Assembly (NCBI GenBank): GCA_026874595.1
Contig: CM049317.1
Location: forward strand, 12,690,882 to 12,754,881
Reading direction: 5' to 3'
Source of the DNA: Sipunculus nudus
Lineage: Eukaryota > Annelida > Sipuncula > Golfingiida > Sipunculidae
Length of the DNA: 64,000 nt
In this document: piece by piece, positions 43,439-46,480 of the stretch
How the letters are laid out: every line of letters starts with the position of its first letter
Numbering within the stretch: position 1 is the stretch's first letter
The notes under the pieces: generated by a model
The model's input: only the letters and a program-made list of their open reading frames with translations
Database searches by the model: none
What the model was told of the DNA's origin: nothing
Position numbers and translations under genes: made by a program

Positions 43439-46194
43439 CCAAACTTTTGATCACGGTCCCACATCTGCGAAACATACCCCACATCTGAAGATTAATTGAC
43501 GCCACTGTCACTGCAATGCATGCAGACATACCTTACCTACTTACATGCTGTTCGATGTGAAGTTTGGGATATTTTTCTCTTATATCGTCGTAAATGCAAG
43601 CTTTTATGTATTTTCTTTGTGCATAATTTAATGTTATGATTTATCTTACCTGGAGGAGACGTGCGGGCGTAGATTTTAGCTTCTTGTCGATCACCGTGAT
43701 TGTCATAACCACTCATATATTTAGGCTCTCCACATAAGGCTCTGACGTCACCAGGGCATGGCGTGCTGCAGTTGCTATTTGGTCCCCTGGTCATTCTAAC
43801 ATCCCTCAGTTCACAATAACAGGTGGTACTGTAAATAATTGATTTTCATTCACGCATAGTAATTCTATAATATATCACTATTATCCAATAAGCAGAACTG
43901 ATATGTAATACAATAGTATGTATAAAGTATATTATAAAATATACTATAGTTGACGGTGGTCCCACTTTTTCAAGGAACGCCTCTGTGGCTAGGCCTCGGA
44001 TATGAAAGATTCGACTTGAAATGTTGGGAATTGTGCCGAATGTGTCCAAAGAGGGTTCATTCTCTAAATTGTCTCATAAATCCAGAGCAACTTAAATTAT
44101 TTTGAGGGGCTATAACTGCATAATCTATTAGACACAAAAAACTGTGTATCCAGTGGGTGATCGTGCATCGTCATATCATGTTTGGAATGAAACTAGACTG
44201 GTCTTAAAGAGTAAAATAATGAAAGGGTAATAAGTTATAAGTAATAATAATGATTATTATTTTTATTTATTATATTGCGATATTTTATAAACGGATATGG
44301 GAAGGTCATACGCAATAAAGTTAAAAAAAAATCATTTCATTGCAAATTATACAATAGTGCTTACATATTAAATATGAAAAAGTGTCTGTATGGGCGGCAG
44401 AGATGTGCACAGCGACGGGGTTGCATTGCGTCAGAGGATTCTTTCTTTACCATACACGGAAATTTCCTTTTCGACCACCTGTGACGACACATGATTTTCA
44501 AGCTGTCGCCAAGCAGAAAACAACCCCGGGTAAACGGTATCATCAAGTACGCTCCGTCTGTAAACATTAATAAAAACATAATCTAACTTTAAATTGTAAT
44601 TGATTTTGAGAAAGGTATATAGTCAGGTGGCTTAACGGAATTATCGTTACACGCCGGATAAAAGAACCAAATATGGTATGAAGTATCTGCTGGTCAATCC
44701 TGATAATTCTGGAGGGGGTGCCCTCCCGAACTCGGTTTCTGGTTCTTTCAGCAGGCCCGAGTCCAAAATAACAGCATTTTACGTAAAATTTCACAAGTTT
44801 ACAACAATAAACGGAATGTTGTTAAACCAATTGACTCTAAAACTCATTTTTAATTTAATATAAGTATAATTGTAGGTCGTAAGAGGTCAAAAGGTCACGT
44901 CATCCATTGATGTAAAATTGCATCCTGTGTGTTTAAATGCCCTCATGTTCTGAAGTGAAATTATTGAAGTTATGAAATATTTCCTTAAAAATTAAAATTG
45001 CATAATGGTTAGGATTATAAAGATTCACACCGATATAATTGAAATATATAGGGAATATACTAAGATATATATAAACCCATTTCCATTGAAACCATCCCTT
45101 TCGAAAGCTATAAATGAAGTCGTATTAACAAGAACCCATGCAGGTGATGGAAACGATTTATTTAATTGTCCACACCTTTGGCCATTAATTATCAGGGCAC
45201 AAATACATCTCGATTATAAAATATGGTAAATGCTATATGAAAATGTGTCATGAGGCAATATTTGTTCACACATCCAAAATAATATCTTTCTGGAGAGAAA
45301 GAGCTTCAAGCAAATCCATGGACTTATTGAGTCTTACATATTAACTTATATAATACGCTAATGGGCGGTTCTTGAACTTCCGTTGGGTATTATATATGTT
45401 TTGAATAATTACATTTCCAAGAAATTAATAAATTGCAATAGAATTATCGATGGTAGCTATTTAGATCAAGTTTCAATACGACGGAGCTTCCAGTGGCGTT
45501 TATTCATGTGTTGTTGTATTTCATGGGTTGAGAGTGGATTATGATTTGTACATAAATAAATACTTACATCGCCAATAATTTCATATAACTACCTAATTTC
45601 TAATTTATTATGAAATTATTATACTGCTAATTTTAACAGGAAAAGACTAAATCAAATAATGCAGTATTTATTTACATAAAACACTAGTTCATACTCAATG
45701 TTTTTTTTTTTGTTTTTTTTTTGTTTGCACTGAAGTAAATCTCTGGCTACATTTTTAATATTGATGATCATTATTTGTGTAGGTAAATGAATATCCTAAT
45801 AATGTATAATGGTGTATGTAAAAAAGTCGCCAAGTTAGCATGAGTCTACAGTTTTTTTAGGTAAAACATATTTTCCAATGTCCGAGTTGTCAGCTTACTT
45901 AACGAATTGCTCGCTTCTTATTGAACAAAAACACCAAATTTATAAGAAGTATCTTCAGGTCATACCTTCAAGGGCCCATTTACGCTCTTTACACAGCGCT
46001 TTACCCATAGGGCAACTACCTATATCGTAAGCGCTGTTTGTTATGACATTGTATCCTGAATCTCTACACCAGAGGGGAGCACTGTATTTTGGTCCAATCA
46101 GATGAGACCCTGTGCTGTAAGTAAAACGGTTGACCAGCCAAGCGAGGAATACACAAAGCCAATGTTGTTCATTTCGTTTTGAGTGACAGCTCAT
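4472..46194 (-). CDS. WSC/Ig/ephrin-like single-pass membrane receptor, 26-exon gene model
   Basis: Hand-built model. Coding exons are 46194-45966, 44557-44365, 43828-43650, 42825-42646, 41236-41066, 39756-39669, 37822-37755, 36358-36196, 32794-32637, 27125-27003, 25848-25770, 25209-25124, 21737-21566, 20680-20544, 18795-18600, 18062-17881, 17396-17214, 16764-16582, 15747-15463, 14885-14716, 14240-14124, 11280-11121, 8295-8131, 7554-7464, 6395-6366 and 5183-4472. All phases join, giving 4,500 bases or 1,499 residues. Predicted order: signal peptide (about 1-30), WSC1 (77-200), linker (201-260), X1 (261-369), WSC2 (370-476), X2 (477-572), WSC3 (573-675), WSC4 (676-801), twin charged linkers (802-923), Ig (924-1018), juxta-Ig region (1019-1167), ephrin-like Cys repeats (about 1150-1222), TM (about 1224-1252), cytoplasmic tail to 1499. 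It is probably a cell-surface sensing or adhesion receptor; ligand unknown. Individual exons could be missed or optional, notably in the 27-32 kb and 46-56 kb introns. I recognise no named orthologue. Confidence 0.72.
5221..5366. repeat. ATT and AT microsatellites
   Basis: A run of (ATT)n at about 5221-5262 followed by (AT)n at about 5326-5368 in the last intron of the main gene. No other feature seen between them. Confidence 0.9.
5395..6045 (+). repeat. Two tandem copies of a dispersed repeat family
   Basis: Two copies (about 5395-5715 and 5716-6045) start with 'AGGGAATGCGTTCATCCAGT' or 'AGGCTATGCGTTCATCCCAG', contain 'AACATAA(T/C)TC' and '(A/T)GGAT(C/A)CAG', and end in the '..TTTGCATTCCTAGGAATGCA' module. 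Related copies lie at 16285, 21340 (reverse), 27500 and 56310 (reverse). A non-autonomous element is likely. Confidence 0.6.
6366..6395 (-). CDS. Exon 25: 30-base microexon, juxtamembrane
   Basis: Flanked by tttcacacag and CGGAG|gtatgt, phase 2 to 2, exactly ten codons. It inserts YTSLCRKPRS after the membrane helix, giving the positive residues expected for a stop-transfer signal and one Cys at a usual acylation position. Skipping it keeps the frame (exon 24 joins exon 26 as Arg-Lys-Asn), so it could be optional. Confidence 0.62.
6400..7460. other. Intron, no recognised feature
   Basis: About 1 kb of AT-rich intron between exons 25 and 24. It includes a low-complexity 'GAACT' rich stretch around 6515-6560. 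Open frames here lack coding character or splice support. Confidence 0.6.
7464..7554 (-). CDS. Exon 24: transmembrane helix
   Basis: Phase 1 to 2, 91 bases. Nearly the whole exon codes an uncharged hydrophobic stretch of 28-30 residues (GLIGGSSVAALMAVIAAS, then VIVYR) rich in Gly, Ala, Ile and Val. This is long enough to span a membrane once, with Arg at its inner end. The small-residue GxxGGSS motif could support helix packing. Confidence 0.86.
7935..8100 (-). repeat. Possible tRNA-derived SINE
   Basis: On the minus strand the segment carries a tRNA-like box B (GGTTCGACTTCC, near 8055) with an upstream A-box-like stretch, followed by GTGAGGGTAGGATG and other SINE-body-like sequence. It ends just beside exon 23. 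It is not a functional tRNA, since no cloverleaf closes. Confidence 0.45.
8131..8295 (-). CDS. Exon 23: ephrin-receptor-like Cys repeats
   Basis: Phase 1 to 1, from aaaacag to AATG|gtaact. It reads PCHPGTYAKEKSREC, HPCKEGYYQPYYGTYKC and YKCPGGSSKGQKGATS, then DTC, which is the C-x-x-G-x-Y/x-(n)-C-x-x-C pattern of GCC2/GCC3 repeats found near the membrane in several animal receptors and secreted EGF/CUB proteins. It immediately precedes the transmembrane exon. Confidence 0.87.
8571..8925 (+). repeat. Minisatellite, unit about 40-53 bp
   Basis: About eight imperfect copies built on 'GGCCACCAGGGTATACAG' and 'CAT(T/C)ATAC(A/T)TGTGGTGTCC'. Copies differ by small indels. Frames read through it are spurious. 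Confidence 0.85.
8985..9740 (+). mobile_element. Probable decayed LINE (RT C-terminal) remnant
   Basis: After a 128-codon open stretch, a second frame at about 9360-9475 reads ELRILCRTMFRDKIEHVLFG and CFALDELRDLM, which resembles the Cys/His-containing tail seen after reverse transcriptase in RTE/Jockey-like LINEs (C...EHVLF.C......R). Frame shifts and stops are present, so it is not functional. The family call is tentative. Confidence 0.4.
9902..9952. repeat. AT microsatellite
   Basis: (TA)n of about 24 units preceded by a TGTATGTA tract at 9855-9880. Confidence 0.9.
10676..11046. mobile_element. MITE-like element with long inverted ends
   Basis: The left end (AGCAAGGTCTCCTG .. CCTTGCTTCAGC) is matched in reverse by the right end (GGGCTTGCTGAAGCA .. 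CTCTGCTTGAC). A second inner inverted repeat uses 'TTGCTTACAAGCCTTA' and 'TAAGCCTTAATATG'. No transposase. It stops about 75 bases from exon 22's donor. Confidence 0.55.
11121..11280 (-). CDS. Exon 22: helical segment and first ephrin-like Cys
   Basis: Phase 0 to 1, from ccttttcag to CTGCA|gtaagt. A helical, charged first half (LHLVKQFIRIEKN) leads to GCPAGFIPAHKVC. Together with exon 23 this makes the C-x-x-G-(7)-C-x-x-C start of ephrin-receptor-like (GCC2/GCC3) Cys repeats. Confidence 0.76.
11290..12160. other. Intron, AT-rich, no confident feature
   Basis: Between exon 22 and the repeat at 12.17 kb. A short AT tract near 11625-11660 and a pyrimidine/G-rich patch at 11725-11750 are visible. 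No splice-supported coding segment found. Confidence 0.55.
12165..12345. mobile_element. Remnant of a 'GGCGGATCCAGG' MITE family
   Basis: Matches 35262-35430 in order: 'CAACCCAGGAGGA(T/C)TAATG', a 'GG(T/C)TT(C/G)' segment, poly-A, then 'TTGCGG(T/C)GGCT'. Similar end fragments are at 13150-13198 (reverse) and 51481-51510. hAT-like ends are possible. Confidence 0.45.
12345..14120. other. Intron, no confident feature
   Basis: AT-rich intron between exons 21 and 22 apart from the reverse MITE end near 13150-13198 and a T-run at 14045-14057. Nothing else I can support. Confidence 0.5.
14124..14240 (-). CDS. Exon 21: juxta-Ig region, continued
   Basis: Phase 0 to 0, 39 codons, from tccatag to CAACAG|gtaata. 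It is open only in this frame and reads ELWLSLTIEPSSDFVEPKCE, then PECMEKATVKHLQQ. The C-terminal part is helical and continues without a break into exon 22. Confidence 0.68.
14716..14885 (-). CDS. Exon 20: juxta-Ig Cys-containing region
   Basis: Phase 1 to 0, from ctgttcag to AATGAT|gtaagc. It reads DTRYLVRLKYHVRQC, then REYLCTSTPCPFVNF and AHCHSN. The opening strand resembles the closing strand of an Ig or X module, and the four following Cys form no family pattern I can name. Confidence 0.74.
15463..15747 (-). CDS. Exon 19: immunoglobulin domain
   Basis: A whole Ig domain in one exon, phase 1 to 1. Hallmarks are all present: GARLSCYDND (first Cys), TFTWIKG (core Trp), RFTMTPDGELMLRHAEIGDS and AEYSCQFKG (the Tyr-x-Cys motif with the second Cys). 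An acidic DDDD insert lies between the last two strands. It is followed directly by the juxta-Ig region in exon 20. Confidence 0.9.
15755..16280. other. Intron, AT-rich
   Basis: Contains an ATTATTATAATA-type low-complexity stretch at 15777-15825. No coding segment or clear transposon. Confidence 0.55.
16582..16764 (-). CDS. Exon 18: charged linker, copy A
   Basis: Same length, phase and splice contexts as exon 17, with the peptide running LPVTDMRKHMTSASRGGKFS and NPVNLPLRQEAADDKITGSG. Both exons are open and symmetrical, so including one, both or neither keeps the frame. The differences between copies are mostly conservative, which suggests both are under constraint. Confidence 0.75.
17214..17396 (-). 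CDS. Exon 17: charged linker, copy B
   Basis: Phase 1 to 1, 183 bases, after ttcaag and before ACAG|gtaggt. The peptide is strongly charged, has no Cys and reads, for example, LPFTDMRKHMSSTSRDGKFS and DPVNLPLGQEAADDKK. It is nearly identical in plan to exon 18 and arose with it by a tandem duplication that also copied flanking intron. It probably forms a flexible stalk between WSC4 and the Ig domain. Confidence 0.75.
17881..18062 (-). CDS. Exon 16: second half of WSC domain 4
   Basis: Phase 2 to 1, from cttgtag to CCAC|gtaaga. It has FDCYCSLKEFHIVKVGEEKC, then DYMCADAKDLRCGGFNYISV, a nearly canonical WSC C-half including CGG and the final Tyr strand (YISVYSNW). A Pro-rich tail (ATPPAW) links to the charged exons. 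Confidence 0.87.
18171..18226. repeat. AT / ATGT microsatellite
   Basis: (TA)n followed by TATGTATGTATG in the intron between exons 15 and 16. Confidence 0.9.
18329..18505. mobile_element. 177-bp MITE with CAGTGGAACCCC inverted ends
   Basis: Both ends carry CAGTGGAACCCC (reversed at the right) and the element is flanked by TA on each side, the target duplication of Tc1/mariner/pogo-type transposons. The interior repeats 'GCGACCACC' or 'ACGACCACC' words. No coding capacity; presumably moved by a transposase in trans. Confidence 0.8.
18600..18795 (-). CDS. Exon 15: first half of WSC domain 4
   Basis: Phase 1 to 2, from tgttttag to CAACAA|gtgaga. It contains SVGCYQLTTLL, an inserted Cys pair (HQCGIN and TDCYMM), then TTCAQICPGDIGFIYILN. 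The N-half carries two more Cys than the other copies. AA|G (Lys) joins exon 16 before FDCYC. Confidence 0.83.
18950..19245. repeat. Intronic segment duplicated at 28.3-28.57 / 32.25 kb
   Basis: Aligns by eye with 28380-28565 and continues into 32255-32310: 'GTAAACACAGTCA(G/A)', 'TGTGTCT(G/A)TTTAC', 'ACAAGAAGAA', then 'TTGAAAAAT(C/A)TT(A/G)ATTT(A/G)TGAAGT'. Both copies lie downstream of a WSC C-half exon, so the duplication probably went with duplication of the WSC exon block. Confidence 0.55.
19245..20540. other. Intron, no recognised feature
   Basis: AT-rich intron between exons 14 and 15. I see no splice-supported exon and no clear repeat ends. Confidence 0.5.
20544..20680 (-). CDS. Exon 14: second half of WSC domain 3
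   Basis: Phase 2 to 1, 137 bases, from ttgcag to GTCG|gtacgt. It starts THCYCGYGALEKVKDRRC and continues VRCGLRTTSC, giving the CYCG signature and the spaced Cys of the WSC C-half. The last strand is basic and lacks the usual GG. It has the same length and phase as the exon at 56606-56742. Confidence 0.84.
21255..21275. repeat. Poly-G tract
   Basis: A run of about 14 G. Similar G or C runs of 10-20 bases are at 3285, 22320, 22719, 22819, 27414, 32006, 33117, 35389, 41335 and 56549. Confidence 0.85.
21325..21520 (-). repeat. Reverse copy of the 'GCGTTCATCC' dispersed repeat
   Basis: Shows the family in reverse: 'TTCCGGATCCACAC', 'GATTGCATGAGTTATGTTGT', 'GTGAACGCATAC'. It overlaps the intron side next to exon 13's donor. 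Confidence 0.55.
21566..21737 (-). CDS. Exon 13: first half of WSC domain 3
   Basis: Phase 1 to 2, from attacag to CTGAC|gtatgt. It reads VGYKFEACYYMDVADP, then KSECARFCYVKGLPYAAIML, a clear WSC N-half with both the GCY-like start and the CxxxC-hydrophobic segment. The AC|G codon (Thr) joins exon 14 right before HCYCG. Confidence 0.84.
21830..22080. repeat. Tail of a bivalve-type repeat
   Basis: Two 'TTTCG(T/C)(A/G)A..T' sub-blocks followed by GTTTACGGACGGACGGATGG and GGTATACCACTATACTCC, a tail seen in related non-autonomous repeats. Confidence 0.45.
22715..22842. repeat. Facing poly-C and poly-G tracts
   Basis: About 17 C at 22719-22735 and about 17 G at 22821-22837, roughly 85 bases apart, able to form a long stem or strand-slippage product. 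Confidence 0.85.
22845..24030. other. Intron, AT-rich, no recognised feature
   Basis: Several A-runs (23180-23245). Open frames are short and lack splice context or family resemblance. Confidence 0.5.
24031..24246 (-). other. Hydrophobic 71-codon frame of unknown status
   Basis: The frame encodes a stretch LMALPVGGMITVLTIALI that could span a membrane. It follows the LTR-like segment on the same strand after an acceptor-like 'gaattacag'. It has no partner exons and does not fit the main gene's phase chain. It may be element-derived. Confidence 0.2.
24245..24920 (-). mobile_element. LTR-like or promoter-like segment
   Basis: On the minus strand a TATA element (TATATATAGAGCC, near 24610-24622) is followed by about 280 bases of GC-richer sequence, then a good donor (CAACG|gtgagc) near 24340. 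The unusual composition and promoter layout inside an intron suggest a solo LTR or the 5' end of an inserted element. I cannot define both ends. Confidence 0.35.
25124..25209 (-). CDS. Exon 12: module X2, last part
   Basis: Phase 2 to 1, 86 bases, from gcggtag to CCTAG|gtcagt. It reads SQDGKDYHACMTIERAK and a closing strand AFVTYVL. It has exactly the same length and phase as the exon at 59440-59525, whose peptide (DDKAERSCFIMILSKD) aligns with it, showing that module X was duplicated. Confidence 0.68.
25770..25848 (-). CDS. Exon 11: module X2, middle part
   Basis: Phase 1 to 2, 79 bases, from ctttag to CAGTG|gtatgt. The peptide is acidic and probably helical (EADEILQLSENLLRIRQQW) with no Cys. 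It matches exon 6 in position and phase, though not closely in sequence. TG|G completes Trp with exon 12. Confidence 0.6.
26455..26494. repeat. AT microsatellite
   Basis: (TA)n in the intron between exons 10 and 11. Confidence 0.9.
27003..27125 (-). CDS. Exon 10: module X2, first part
   Basis: Phase 1 to 1, 123 bases, from a long pyrimidine tract and cag to CATAG|gtacga. It reads RWKKGISRQFQGVWFTST, then RRQIIIYEYQVFTRTL. The Trp strand and the following hydrophobic strand match exon 5 without its N-terminal Cys. It can follow exon 9 directly (G|AT, Asp). Confidence 0.68.
   Translation of the reverse strand: MAGKKGSADSFRVSGSPALCRAVRLSSMNTRCLPERSQRS
27414..27720 (+). repeat. Poly-C tract and dispersed repeat copy
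   Basis: About 20 C at 27414-27434, then a copy of the 'GTGTTTGTTCACAATATAAC', 'GATCCGGATACATCAACAAG', 'GGAGGCTTGCATACATTAGA' family. Confidence 0.6.
28428..28540 (-). other. Candidate optional or decayed exon
   Basis: A 113-base open stretch bounded by ggcaacag and AACG|gtaagt. Read in phase 2 in, phase 1 out, it gives a 37-codon peptide with CGSGVC and a Val/Thr-rich tail, and its exit phase fits exon 10. Its entry phase does not fit exon 9, so it cannot be used without another unseen exon. A roughly 75%-similar copy near 19060-19190 has stops, so this may be duplicated intron sequence rather than a real exon. Confidence 0.25.
28566..32256 (+). mobile_element. Composite non-autonomous element, about 3.7 kb
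   Basis: Starts AACAAATGACCTATGGGTCA and TGACGCTCAGC, a start shared with 29945, 38275 and 61725. It ends GGACAAAGGGTGATCGCTAT followed by a 12-base stem (AGCTCAGATGAC / GTCAGCTGAGCT, loop TTACA). The interior is an array of 170-bp-like units with 'GGTTTCCAAGGAGA(C/T)TT', 'CTAATTTCAGG' and 'GATTTGTGCCCTGT'. It interrupts sequence that is continuous in the copy at 18950-19245, so the insertion limits are supported independently. Frames through it are not genes. Confidence 0.7.
30873..31349. mobile_element. 477-bp MITE nested in the composite element
   Basis: Inverted ends of about 70 bases: ATCATAGAGACCGGCGTACA and 'CAGACTGGTTCCAACTCCAA' at the left are repeated in reverse at 31285-31349. It splits an internal unit of the 28.6-32.3 kb element. 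No coding capacity. Confidence 0.75.
32637..32794 (-). CDS. Exon 9: second half of WSC domain 2
   Basis: Phase 2 to 1, from tttcag to GATG|gtaaga. It begins KNCTCMNDYGLFGSEENC, the WSC C-half with CTC in place of the usual CYC. The later CPGD/CGG part is replaced by a Cys-poor stretch ending in YLYSVYK, so this WSC copy is divergent and lacks at least one expected disulfide pair. Confidence 0.8.
33117..33134. repeat. Poly-C tract
   Basis: About 17 C directly before the MITE pair. Confidence 0.85.
33170..34304. mobile_element. Two direct copies of an inverted-end element with a palindromic joint
   Basis: Copies at about 33170-33592 and 33884-34304 are nearly identical (CGCCTCC(T/C)AAGTCGGCTAA, 'CGTACCACGCTCGACAGATG', 'GTTTAATGAAACTGGGCCCT'). 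The right end GTTTCATTAAAC..CTTAAGCC (reverse) matches the left end 'CAGTTTCACTAAG..CTTAAGTC'. The segment between them ends in a reversed copy of the left end, giving a near-palindrome at 33858-33911. Confidence 0.75.
35262..35430 (+). mobile_element. MITE of the 'GATCCAGGATTTAGG' family
   Basis: Begins GGCAGATCCAGGATTTAGG, contains 'CCCAGGAGGACTAATGA', 'TTGCGGCGGCT' and a poly-G run. Same order as 12165-12345. Confidence 0.5.
36196..36358 (-). CDS. Exon 8: first half of WSC domain 2
   Basis: Phase 1 to 2, from ttttttag to GCTAG|gtatga. It shows the WSC start (DGCWVDRYDP) and the helix-strand portion NAESCTLFCSKRGFLYAAGSA, close to the family 'CxxxCxxxGFxxxGLQ' segment. The codon AG|G joins exon 9 as Arg just before KNCTC. 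Confidence 0.83.
36536..36640. repeat. Hairpin and tRNA-like box B
   Basis: CACGACTCAG at 36541 and its reverse CTGAGTCGTG at 36561 form a 10-base stem. Slightly downstream, GGTTCGATCGCCAG resembles a Pol III box B. Possibly a SINE fragment. Confidence 0.35.
37110..37200. repeat. AT then GT microsatellite
   Basis: (TA)n of about 70 bases broken by one C, followed by (TG)n at 37181-37195. Confidence 0.92.
37527..37608. repeat. Purine GA microsatellite and CAGA tetranucleotide run
   Basis: About 45 bases of (GA)n on the plus strand followed by (CAGA)n at 37575-37600. The tract lies in the intron after exon 7. Confidence 0.9.
37755..37822 (-). CDS. Exon 7: module X1, last part
   Basis: Phase 2 to 1, 68 bases, from cccccag to CAAT|gtaaga. 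The peptide (SQCMTLTILRPTTVKVQLIHQ) aligns by eye with exon 12 (HACMTIERAKHGNTAFVTYVL): one Cys, a short turn and a closing strand. The same bases in another frame would read to a stop, so the call depends on the phase match to exons 6 and 8. Confidence 0.55.
38275..39650 (+). mobile_element. Second composite element, about 1.4 kb
   Basis: Starts TTGGCCATGACGCTCAGCTA like 29950, contains seven to eight 170-bp-like units ('GACCTAATTTCAGGTTTCCA', 'GTGCCC(C/T)GTCTGACTGTCTG') and ends GGACAAAGGGTGATCGCTTT. The terminal hairpin seen at 32.2 kb is not preserved. It ends about 20 bases from exon 6's donor. Confidence 0.7.
39669..39756 (-). CDS. Exon 6: module X1, middle part
   Basis: Phase 1 to 2, 88 bases, from ttcccag to GGAG|gtaagt. 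Only the frame dictated by exon 5 is open. The peptide has a single Cys (DRRCFTDLKIRLKFKFSW) followed by alternating hydrophobic and basic residues, consistent with a beta strand. It corresponds in phase and position to exon 11. A repeat element ends within about 25 bases of its donor. Confidence 0.58.
39900..41060. other. Intron, no recognised feature
   Basis: AT-rich intron between exons 5 and 6. No splice-supported exon or clear transposon end seen. Confidence 0.5.
41066..41236 (-). CDS. Exon 5: module X1, first part
   Basis: Phase 1 to 1 between tttgcag and CTCC|gtaaga. It contains one Cys (RLPCKQIPEQ), then HVWWSSKNTDRKIVFRKLHY, a Trp-rich strand followed by an alternating hydrophobic strand. 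Exon 10 has the same layout (VWFTST, then RRQIIIYEYQVF), so I treat both as copies of one unclassified beta-rich module ('X'). An Ig- or FN3-like fold is possible but not shown. Confidence 0.65.
41330..41362. repeat. Poly-C tract
   Basis: About 19 C broken by one G, close upstream of exon 5's acceptor on the gene strand. Confidence 0.85.
42646..42825 (-). CDS. Exon 4: charged linker, ends at a GC donor
   Basis: Phase 1 to phase 1, 60 codons, preceded by ttctatacag. The peptide is rich in Lys, Glu and Pro with no Cys (for example KENEQEEVPALV) and looks like an extended linker between WSC1 and module X1. The donor that preserves frame is AGG|gcaagt, a GC-AG intron. The nearby GT (4 bases on) would give phase 2 and puts a stop about 10 codons into exon 5. 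Confidence 0.65.
43388..43436. repeat. AT microsatellite
   Basis: (TA)n of about 24 units in the intron after exon 3. Confidence 0.92.
43650..43828 (-). CDS. Exon 3: second half of WSC domain 1
   Basis: Phase 2 in, phase 1 out (donor gtaaga). It holds the most canonical WSC C-half in the gene: TTCYCE, followed by NCSTPCPGDVRALCGEPKY and a final 'MSGYD' strand, which closely follows the family consensus (C-x-x-x-C-x-G-(D/N)-x-x-x-x-C-G-G-x-x-x-x-x-x-Y). This exon is the strongest anchor for calling the repeated modules WSC domains. Confidence 0.87.
44365..44557 (-). CDS. Exon 2: first half of WSC domain 1
   Basis: Enters in phase 1 after tttacag and leaves in phase 2 at a gtaagc donor. The translation carries the WSC pattern: a first Cys after an aromatic/Gly run (TRGCFLLGDS), then ARRC-like RRCAHLCRPYRHFFIF, where the paired Cys and hydrophobic strand match the usual 'CxxxCxxxGFxxxGLQ' part of the family. 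It is longer than a typical half-domain, with a Lys/Arg-rich insert (residues about 100-115). It joins exon 3 at Ile just before TTCYC. Confidence 0.8.
45966..46194 (-). CDS. Exon 1: signal peptide and N-terminus
   Basis: An ATG at 46194-46192 opens a frame with a basic, polar n-region, a hydrophobic core (WLCVFLAWLV) and a small-residue stretch ending near STGS, the form of a secretory signal peptide. The rest is a short Cys-containing segment (three Cys; motif GSCPMGKALC). The frame runs to a GT donor at 45965-45964 in phase 1. The split codon G|AC joins exon 2 as Asp. A possible acceptor (tttacttacag) lies at 46115 inside the frame, so the part below 46115 could instead be an internal exon entered in phase 2. 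I prefer the first-exon reading because of the signal peptide. Confidence 0.6.
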
Positions 46195-46480
46195 CGCCCC
46201 GGCGACCGTTTGAACAGGCCACAGGCTCAGAGAGAATTGCCCCGCACATGGTTTCTGGGCGGAGCCTGATGCCTGTCGAGTGTTTGTTGACTTGCATTTG
46301 GTTCGCTGATAGTCATATCAGCAGTTTTAAGCAGACAGGCCCATGTGCACCAGCTGGTGTTTAAGTGCATCATAAACGGTCATAGCAGGCAGCAGGAAAA
46401 TCAGTAGCTTCTTTAGAAGCGCAAGATTTCCGCTGCCTAAGGAGCGTAGGGCCCATTCAGCAGGCTAGGGACCACAATAG
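46195..46480 (-). promoter_or_regulatory. Candidate promoter/5' UTR upstream of exon 1
   Basis: About 280 bases of GC-richer sequence than either flank lie directly upstream of the putative start codon. I see no TATA box. The ATG context is ggggcgATGAGC. A short inverted repeat surrounds 46395-46440. The assignment as promoter is by position only. Confidence 0.3.
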
